A stretch of 11,221 nt of DNA from a candidate division NPL-UPA2 bacterium (lineage in GTDB: Bacteria > NPL-UPA2 > JAGMAN01), in the NCBI GenBank assembly GCA_021129695.1, contig JAJOKU010000119.1, forward strand, positions 1 to 11,221, read 5' to 3'. The notes under the pieces were generated by a model, which was not told where the DNA came from, ran no database searches, and saw nothing but the letters and a program-made list of their open reading frames with translations. The translations under genes and the position numbers were made by a program. How positions within the stretch are numbered: the stretch's first letter is position 1; each line of letters opens with the position of its first letter. Below, in pieces: positions 6,585 through 11,221 of the stretch.

Positions 6585-9500
6585 ATGAGACAGGAAGACA
6601 GTCAAATGGACATCGGGCTGGATGTGGGTTCGGTCAGCTTGAATACCGTTCTCCTAAATAAGGCCGGTGCTATAGTTGAGGAGCACTATAATAGAATGAA
6701 GGGACAGCCGGTTAGAACTGTCCTTGAGGTTCTGGGTAATATCTTTGAGCGGTACGGTGAAACACAGCCTAAGCACAGCCGAAGCAGTGCCGTCAGGCAG
6801 TGCCGTAAGGCAGTACTGGCCAAAGGCCGGTATCCACAGGAGAGAATTGGCCGGGTAGCAGTTACCGGTTCGGGAGGGAAGTTAGTGGCTGAGCTTTTGG
6901 GGGGGCAGTTCATAAATGAGATTGTGGCTCAGGCCAGGGCGGTTGAGCATTTATATCCAGAAGTCCGGACAGTAATCGATATAGGGGGCGAGGACTCAAA
7001 GCTCATTCTCCTCAAGCCCGATTCGGGCCGAATAATTATTGAGGATTTCTCTATGAATACCATCTGCGCCGCGGGAACTGGTTCCTTCTTAGACCAGCAG
7101 GCCAGCCGTCTTGGGCTGTCCATTGAGGAGGAGTTCGGAAACTTAGCCCTCAAATCCAAAAATCCTCCTCGTATCGCTGGTCGCTGTAGCGTCTTTGCTA
7201 AGACGGACATGATTCACCTTCAGCAGGAGGCGGCTCCTGATTATGATATTGTCGCTGGGCTCTGCTATGCCCTGGCCCGCAATTTTAAATCAAACATTGG
7301 GAAGGGGAAAGCGTTTGCCAGGCCAATTATCTTCCAGGGGGGAGTAGCGGCTAACAGGGGAATGGTCAGGGCTTTTCGGGATGTGTTGGAACTTGGGGAA
7401 GGGGAGTTGATTATCCCCAAACATTATGCCTCCATGGGAGCCATTGGCGCCGTTTTAGTCTTAAGGGAGAAATGTTCTAAGGGAGGAGAATTTAGGGGAT
7501 TGGGACCTTTGGAGAACTATCTGAGAACTGATAGGGATAGACCCAGGCATCTTTCACCCCTCAGCCAGTCCGTTAGTCCTTCTGCCCGTCAGTTCAATAG
7601 TCAACTATCTGACCTTCCAACTACTCAACCCGCTGAGCGAATTGATGTTTACCTTGGTATTGATGTTGGCTCCATTAGCACCAATGTAGTGGCTATAGAC
7701 GAAGAGGGCAGAGTAATTGTCAGACGATATTTGATGACTGCCGGAAGACCATTGGAGGCAGTCCGAAGGGGCATAAAGGAGATTGGGGAAGAAGTGGGGG
7801 AATTGGTCAATGTAGTGGGAGTAGGAACTACTGGCTCAGGCCGATATCTAATCGGAGATTTCGTGGGAGCAGACCTGGTCAAGAATGAGATAACGGCTCA
7901 GGCCACCGCCTCAGCCGCCATTGACCCCACTGTGGATACCATCTTTGAAATCGGAGGTCAGGATTCAAAGTTCATTAGCCTGGACAGGGGAGCGGTAGTT
8001 GACTTTGAAATGAATAAGGTCTGTGCCGCTGGAACTGGTTCGTTCTTAGAAGAGCAGGCAGAGCGCCTGGGAATAAAGATAGAGGAAGAGTTTGGAAATT
8101 TAGCCCTGCAGGGAAGATGTCCGGTTCGCCTGGGGGAAAGATGCACTGTATTTATGGAATCCAATCTCCTTTCTCATCAGCAGAGTGGAGTAGGGAAGGA
8201 GGACCTGGTAGCTGGCCTGGCCTATTCCATCGTGGAGAATTATCTAAATAGGGTAGTAGGGCAGAAGAGAATAGGCAATAATATTTTCTTCCAGGGCGCG
8301 GTAGCCCTCAATCAGGCAGTGGTGGCTGCCTTTGAGAAAGTACTTGGCAAGCAAGTAACTGTTCCTCCTGACAACGATGTGACTGGAGCCATCGGAGTGG
8401 CTCTCTGTGTTAGAGAGGAGCGAAAAACGAAAAACGAAAAACGAAAAACATCTTTTAAAGGATTTGAGACTATAGTTAGGGCCAAATATAAGCAGCGCTC
8501 GTTTGAATGTCCTGACTGCACTAATCACTGTGAGATAAGAGAAGTAATAGTTGAGAAGGAGAGACCTCTCTACTATGGCAGCAGATGCGAGAAGTATAAC
8601 ATTGATAAGAAGAAAGCAAGGGATGATATCCCGGACCTGTTCGCTGAACGGGAGAAACTGCTGCTCAGTTCGTATAAGCCCTCTACATCCACACCCCCGG
8701 CATCGGCTAAAATTGGTATTCCTCGAGCTTTGATCTTCCACGAACTTTATCCACTATGGAAAGCTTTCTTCAGTGAACTGGGCTTTGAGGTAGTCTTCTC
8801 TGATAAGACGAATAAGAAGATTGTCCATCAGGGACTGGAGAGTGTGGTGGCTGAGACCTGTTTCCCGATAAAGGTAGCCCATGGGCATGTCCTGAATCTT
8901 TTAGACCGGGGGAAGGTTGATTATATCTTCCTCCCTACCATTGTCAATATGAAACAAACTAATCCCAGTATAGAGCAGAGCTTCAACTGCCCCTATGTTC
9001 AGACTATCCCCCATTTCATTAAGTCAGCTATTGATGTGGAAAGAGGAGTTAAAATTATAGACCCAGAATTAGTCTTTGGCTGGGGCGCCAGGATAGCTAA
9101 GGCGTCACTTCAGAGATTAGGAAAGTCTCTTGGAAAAAGTCGTCGGCTGGTTGAGCGGGCTATCTCAGCCGCTGACAAGGCTCAAGCTCATTTCTACCAG
9201 GCAGTCCAGGCGAGGGGTAGAGAGATTCTCAAGGGGCTTGATGGACGACAAGCGGGATATGCAGTAGTCATTGTGGCTCGACCCTATAATGGATGCGATA
9301 CTGGAATAAATTTGAATCTTCCCAAGAAGCTAAGAGATTTGGGTGCTCTTCCCATTCCCATGGACTATCTTCCACTGGATTCAGTTGACCTCTTTAAGAA
9401 CTTTCCCGATATGTATTGGAGGTATGGACAGAAGATTTTAAGTGCGGCTGAGCTCATTCGCAAAGATAAACGGCTTCAGGCGCTCTATATAACTAACTTC

Positions 9501-10901
9501 GGCTGCGGTCCGGATTCATTCATCATCAGGTTCTTCCGGGAGAGGATGGGCCCCAAACCATATCTTCAAATTGAGATAGATGAGCACAGCGCCGATGTGG
9601 GAGCCATAACCAGATGCGAAGCTTTCCTGGATAGCTTAAATAATGTTAAGGTGAAGGGGATTGTCGAGGAAAAAAAGAGAGAAGTTCCGCTATTCAACAA
9701 AAAATCAAGAAGAACTATCTACATTCCCTGGATGGGAGACCACGCCTTTGCCGTGAAGGCGGCCTTTGAATCCAATGGCGTCCCCGCTGAGGTCTTTCCC
9801 GAATCCGATGCCCAGACCTTAGAGTGGGGAAGAAAATTTACCTCCGGTAAGGAGTGTTATCCCTGCACTGTCACTATGGGTGATATGGTGAAGTTGGTCA
9901 AGAGCCCGGGATTTGACCCGAAGAGGGTGGCCTTCTTCATGCCCACGGCCAACGGCCCCTGTCGGTTCGGTCAGTACCATAAGCTGCAGAGGATGGTCCT
10001 TGATGAATTAGGATTTGAGGATGTTCCCATCGTCTCTCCCAACCAGGCCGGGAATCTGTATAAAGATTTAGAAATGCACGGGAAAGGCTTTTTACGTTAC
10101 GCCTGGGAAGGAGTAGTGGCAGTTGACTTACTGGACAAGATGTTGCGCGAGCGAAGACCGTATGAAGTAAGTGAAGGAGAGACGGAGAGAGTTTATCAGG
10201 AATACTTGAATGGGGTTTGCCGGGCGATAAGGAATAGAGAAAGGGTGGGACAGGTTCTTAAAGAAGCCGGAGCGGCGTTTCAGAGGATTAAGACGGAGGG
10301 GATTGGAGAAAAACCAAGAATTGGGATTGTGGGGGAGATATTTGTTCGTAACCACAAGTTTAGTAATGACAATCTGGTGAGTCAGATCGAAGGATTAGGC
10401 GGAGAAGTCTGGCTTCCTCCTTTCGCTGAGTGGATCTTCCATGTAAATGGCGTTAACAAGTTATACAGTTTAATGAAAAGAAAATACCTTATTTATCTGA
10501 CCACCTTACTCAGGGATAAATTTCAGAGATACCTGGAGCATCGTTTCTCAGGTCTTGTGTCAGGGGCCTTGTTCAATGAGAAGGAGCCCGATTTGGATGA
10601 AATCTGGAGAAATGCTGAACCCTACCTTCCCCGCTGGTTCGGAGAGGCCGCCCTCAGCCTGGGCAAGTCAGTTGACTATGCTAAGAAGGGACTCTCCGGA
10701 ATTATAAATGTCATGCCTTTCGCCTGTCTGCCTGGAACGATTACCAGTGCGGTCTTGAAGAGGTTCCGGGAAGACCACAACAACATTCCCTGTCTAACGA
10801 TGGTCTACGATGGCCTGGAGCAAGTCAATGTCCGCACCCGCCTGGAAGCCTTCATCTACCAGGCCAGGCAGTTCCGTTACCCCAATGGGCACAGGCAGTG
10901 A
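6585..10901 (+). CDS. Giant acyl-CoA dehydratase activase-related protein: two HgdC/BadF-type ATPase domains fused to two 2-hydroxyacyl-CoA-dehydratase-like halves
   Basis: About 1438 residues (1442 if GTG 6573 is used). In order: ASKHA ATPase domain 1 (~9-300; DVGSVSLN, GGEDSKL, CAAGTGSF with Cys161, GRCSVFA with Cys201); linker (314-352); ASKHA domain 2 (~354-610; DVGSISTN, GGQDSKF, Cys480, Cys520); a Cys cluster C642-x2-C645-x3-C649-x18-C668; a DUF2229-like half from ~710 with Cys759, 802, 904, 974 (FGCGPDSF) and 1011; and a second half with ECYPC (1091, 1094), GPCRFGQY (1126) and FACLPG (1381). In the known HgdC activators two such subunits share one [4Fe-4S] cluster through two Cys each and push an electron into the partner by ATP hydrolysis. 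Here all four Cys are in one chain and the electron-acceptor-like module is attached. The domain order is that of the widespread COG1924/COG3580/COG3581 fusion family, whose substrate is unknown. Cytoplasmic; oxygen-sensitive by analogy. Repeat-like inserts are listed separately. Confidence 0.88.
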   Translation: MRQEDSQMDIGLDVGSVSLNTVLLNKAGAIVEEHYNRMKGQPVRTVLEVLGNIFERYGETQPKHSRSSAVRQCRKAVLAKGRYPQERIGRVAVTGSGGKLVAELLGGQFINEIVAQARAVEHLYPEVRTVIDIGGEDSKLILLKPDSGRIIIEDFSMNTICAAGTGSFLDQQASRLGLSIEEEFGNLALKSKNPPRIAGRCSVFAKTDMIHLQQEAAPDYDIVAGLCYALARNFKSNIGKGKAFARPIIFQGGVAANRGMVRAFRDVLELGEGELIIPKHYASMGAIGAVLVLREKCSKGGEFRGLGPLENYLRTDRDRPRHLSPLSQSVSPSARQFNSQLSDLPTTQPAERIDVYLGIDVGSISTNVVAIDEEGRVIVRRYLMTAGRPLEAVRRGIKEIGEEVGELVNVVGVGTTGSGRYLIGDFVGADLVKNEITAQATASAAIDPTVDTIFEIGGQDSKFISLDRGAVVDFEMNKVCAAGTGSFLEEQAERLGIKIEEEFGNLALQGRCPVRLGERCTVFMESNLLSHQQSGVGKEDLVAGLAYSIVENYLNRVVGQKRIGNNIFFQGAVALNQAVVAAFEKVLGKQVTVPPDNDVTGAIGVALCVREERKTKNEKRKTSFKGFETIVRAKYKQRSFECPDCTNHCEIREVIVEKERPLYYGSRCEKYNIDKKKARDDIPDLFAEREKLLLSSYKPSTSTPPASAKIGIPRALIFHELYPLWKAFFSELGFEVVFSDKTNKKIVHQGLESVVAETCFPIKVAHGHVLNLLDRGKVDYIFLPTIVNMKQTNPSIEQSFNCPYVQTIPHFIKSAIDVERGVKIIDPELVFGWGARIAKASLQRLGKSLGKSRRLVERAISAADKAQAHFYQAVQARGREILKGLDGRQAGYAVVIVARPYNGCDTGINLNLPKKLRDLGALPIPMDYLPLDSVDLFKNFPDMYWRYGQKILSAAELIRKDKRLQALYITNFGCGPDSFIIRFFRERMGPKPYLQIEIDEHSADVGAITRCEAFLDSLNNVKVKGIVEEKKREVPLFNKKSRRTIYIPWMGDHAFAVKAAFESNGVPAEVFPESDAQTLEWGRKFTSGKECYPCTVTMGDMVKLVKSPGFDPKRVAFFMPTANGPCRFGQYHKLQRMVLDELGFEDVPIVSPNQAGNLYKDLEMHGKGFLRYAWEGVVAVDLLDKMLRERRPYEVSEGETERVYQEYLNGVCRAIRNRERVGQVLKEAGAAFQRIKTEGIGEKPRIGIVGEIFVRNHKFSNDNLVSQIEGLGGEVWLPPFAEWIFHVNGVNKLYSLMKRKYLIYLTTLLRDKFQRYLEHRFSGLVSGALFNEKEPDLDEIWRNAEPYLPRWFGEAALSLGKSVDYAKKGLSGIINVMPFACLPGTITSAVLKRFREDHNNIPCLTMVYDGLEQVNVRTRLEAFIYQARQFRYPNGHRQ
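6762..6839 (+). repeat. In-frame repeat-derived insert in ATPase domain 1 of the activase gene
   Basis: This 26-codon stretch (residues 60-85) is absent from the equivalent place in ATPase domain 2 of the same protein, where the helix runs directly into the VVGVGTTGSG strand. It is strongly basic. Its DNA holds a 13-nt tandem repeat, GCAGTGCCGTCAG (6784-6796) then GCAGTGCCGTAAG (6797-6809) then a partial GCAGT, followed by a hairpin TACTGGCC-AAA-GGCCGGTA (6814-6832; 8 bp, one G-T pair). Palindromic elements that insert in frame inside genes are known in Rickettsia; membership of any such family here is inference. Confidence 0.55.
7524..7640 (+). repeat. Low-complexity inter-ATPase linker containing an imperfect palindrome
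   Basis: The 39 codons linking the two ATPase domains encode a Ser/Pro/Gln/Arg-rich, non-helical segment unlike the rest of the protein. The DNA contains recurring AGTC/GTCAG words. It also contains an imperfect palindrome at 7588-7613: GTCAG pairs with CTGAC (7609-7613), and ATAGT (7597-7601) pairs with ACTAT (7604-7608), with a four-base bulge. It could be an ordinary flexible linker or another repeat-derived insertion. Confidence 0.35.
8421..8448 (+). repeat. Four perfect tandem copies of the heptamer CGAAAAA inside the activase gene
   Basis: Copies lie at 8421-8427, 8428-8434, 8435-8441 and 8442-8448, starting exactly on a codon boundary (residue 613). Read through in frame, they encode the basic run RKTKNEKRK between ATPase domain 2 and the Cys cluster. 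Seven is not a multiple of three, so any single-copy change shifts the frame: one copy fewer meets TAG at 8473-8475, and one copy more meets TAA at 8456-8458. Confidence 0.9.
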
Positions 10902-10948
10902 AATGTGTGGAAGGGGGAAGGGTTTTCTTGAAGTATAGTAAAGTATAG

Positions 10949-10982
10949 AGCATTTCTCATTTAAGTGCTTGTCTTTCTTTGA
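10949..10982 (+). terminator. Weak rho-independent terminator candidate after the activase gene
   Basis: AGCATTT (10949-10955) pairs with AAGTGCT (10963-10969) around a seven-base loop, giving seven pairs including one G-T. It is followed by TGTCTTTCTTTG, a T-rich but interrupted tail. The position 48 nt after the stop is right for the end of the transcript; the stem is A/T-rich, so efficiency is doubtful. Just upstream an AAGTATAG word is repeated at 10931-10938 and 10941-10948. Confidence 0.35.
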
Positions 10983-11035
10983 CTTGGCTGTTCTCAAAAG
11001 TGTGTGCTTTTACTCACAGTCTTGCGTTAATCAAA

Positions 11036-11058
11036 GTCATGAGGAGCGAAGCGACGAA
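11036..11058. repeat. Degenerate copy of a GAGCGAAGCGACGAA-type dispersed repeat
   Basis: GTCAT at 11036-11040 is followed by GAGGAGCGAAGCGACGAA (11041-11058). It resembles the interspersed GTCATTGCGAGGAGCGAAGC-type sequence I recall from intergenic regions of several unrelated bacterial genomes, here lacking the TGC after GTCAT and diverging after CGACGAA. A single copy in a window cannot prove repeat status. Confidence 0.4.
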
Positions 11059-11067
11059 TTTTCTTGG

Positions 11068-11220
11068 TTTTAACCCAACTTCCGCAGATCTCCCGTTCAT
11101 AAACATTCACTACCGACGGAGAGGCATTTTTCTAAATCAAAATGTGTTACCGACACTTTTTCAAGCTCTTCCGTCGGAGAGCCAGATGAAAACTGGCGAA
11201 GTGCGGAAGTTGGGTTTTAA
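11068..11220. mobile_element. MITE-like non-autonomous transposable element with TIRs and 6-bp target duplication
   Basis: The 13-bp arm CCCAACTTCCGCA at 11074-11086 is repeated perfectly in inverse at 11202-11214 (TGCGGAAGTTGGG). Directly outside both arms is the hexamer TTTTAA (11068-11073 and 11215-11220), the expected look of a target-site duplication. The element proper is 141 bp, has no room for a transposase, and has internal dyads: CCGACGGA (11113-11120) with TCCGTCGG (11170-11177), and GCCAG (11181-11185) with CTGGC (11193-11197). It must depend on a transposase elsewhere. Hexamer duplications have been reported for some IS1634/IS4-type elements, but the family is not assigned here. 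Confidence 0.7.
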
Positions 11221-11221
11221 G

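Larger units (their letters stand above)
10902..11067. other. Non-coding stretch between the activase gene and the MITE
   Basis: No open frame on either strand looks like a real protein, and no tRNA or rRNA features are seen. Besides the terminator candidate and the dispersed-repeat motif, it holds a small AAAAG-TGTGTG-CTTTT hairpin (10996-11011). With the adjacent element, the whole 10902-11221 tail is gene-free. Confidence 0.6.

Noticed and set aside
8421..8448. CRISPR or assembly artefact for the heptamer tract
   Set aside because: Units are 7 nt with no spacers, so not CRISPR. The reading frame stays open on both sides in one continuous protein family, which argues against a mis-assembly, though read evidence is not available here.
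8244..8741. 165-residue open frame on the minus strand across the middle of the activase gene
   Set aside because: It lies wholly inside a well-supported + strand gene, its sequence matches no family I know, and it crosses the repeat tract; a shadow frame.
10996..11011. AAAAG-TGTGTG-CTTTT hairpin as the main terminator
   Set aside because: Only a five-pair A/T-rich stem with no following T-tract; the hairpin at 10949 fits better.

Overview
The window (roughly mid-40s % G+C by eye) looks like the chromosome of an uncultured, probably anaerobic, Gram-negative-type bacterium. A Kdo-pathway-type arabinose-5-phosphate isomerase suggests an LPS outer membrane, and a very large oxygen-sensitive-type Fe-S/ATPase activase protein suggests anaerobiosis. 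Strong Shine-Dalgarno sequences, dense same-strand packing and dispersed-repeat DNA fit candidate-phylum genomes, but the sequence alone does not fix the phylum. All eight protein genes are on the + strand.

Region 1 (81-6034) is one compact six-gene transcription unit with gaps of 0-16 nt or overlaps of 1-4 nt: a DapA-superfamily aldolase with altered substrate-site residues, a CBS-less KdsD-type isomerase, a PabA/TrpG glutamine amidotransferase, a type I glutamine synthetase, a DUF1015 protein with a DGHHR motif, and an MFS transporter. Glutamine made by GlnA is the substrate of the amidotransferase just upstream. The rest join sugar-phosphate or sugar-acid chemistry, an uncharacterised family and transport, so the operon may be partly housekeeping.

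Region 2 (6035-6171) is an intergenic space with a good sigma70-like promoter (TTGACT-17-TAAAAT) inside a spaced inverted repeat. It also holds a strong Shine-Dalgarno in front of a three-codon micro-ORF. The promoter probably drives region 3.

Region 3 (6172-10901) holds a small retropepsin-like protein whose catalytic Asp is Asn, followed by a giant protein of about 1438 residues. The giant protein has two tandem HgdC/BcrA-BadF-type ATPase domains, a Cys cluster, and two 2-hydroxyacyl-CoA-dehydratase-like (DUF2229/COG3580/COG3581-type) halves. The family is widespread but its reaction is unknown. Its gene carries three repeat-like in-frame stretches: a basic 26-codon insert built on a 13-nt tandem repeat and a hairpin, a linker containing an imperfect palindrome, and four perfect copies of the heptamer CGAAAAA at the junction between the ATPase pair and the rest. 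Gain or loss of one heptamer would stop translation almost at once and leave only the ATPase pair, so this is a candidate contingency (phase-variable) switch.

Region 4 (10902-11221) is non-coding. It has a weak hairpin/T-tract terminator candidate, a degenerate GAGCGAAGCGACGAA-type dispersed-repeat motif, and an apparently complete 141-bp MITE-like element with 13-bp perfect terminal inverted repeats and a 6-bp TTTTAA direct repeat on each side.
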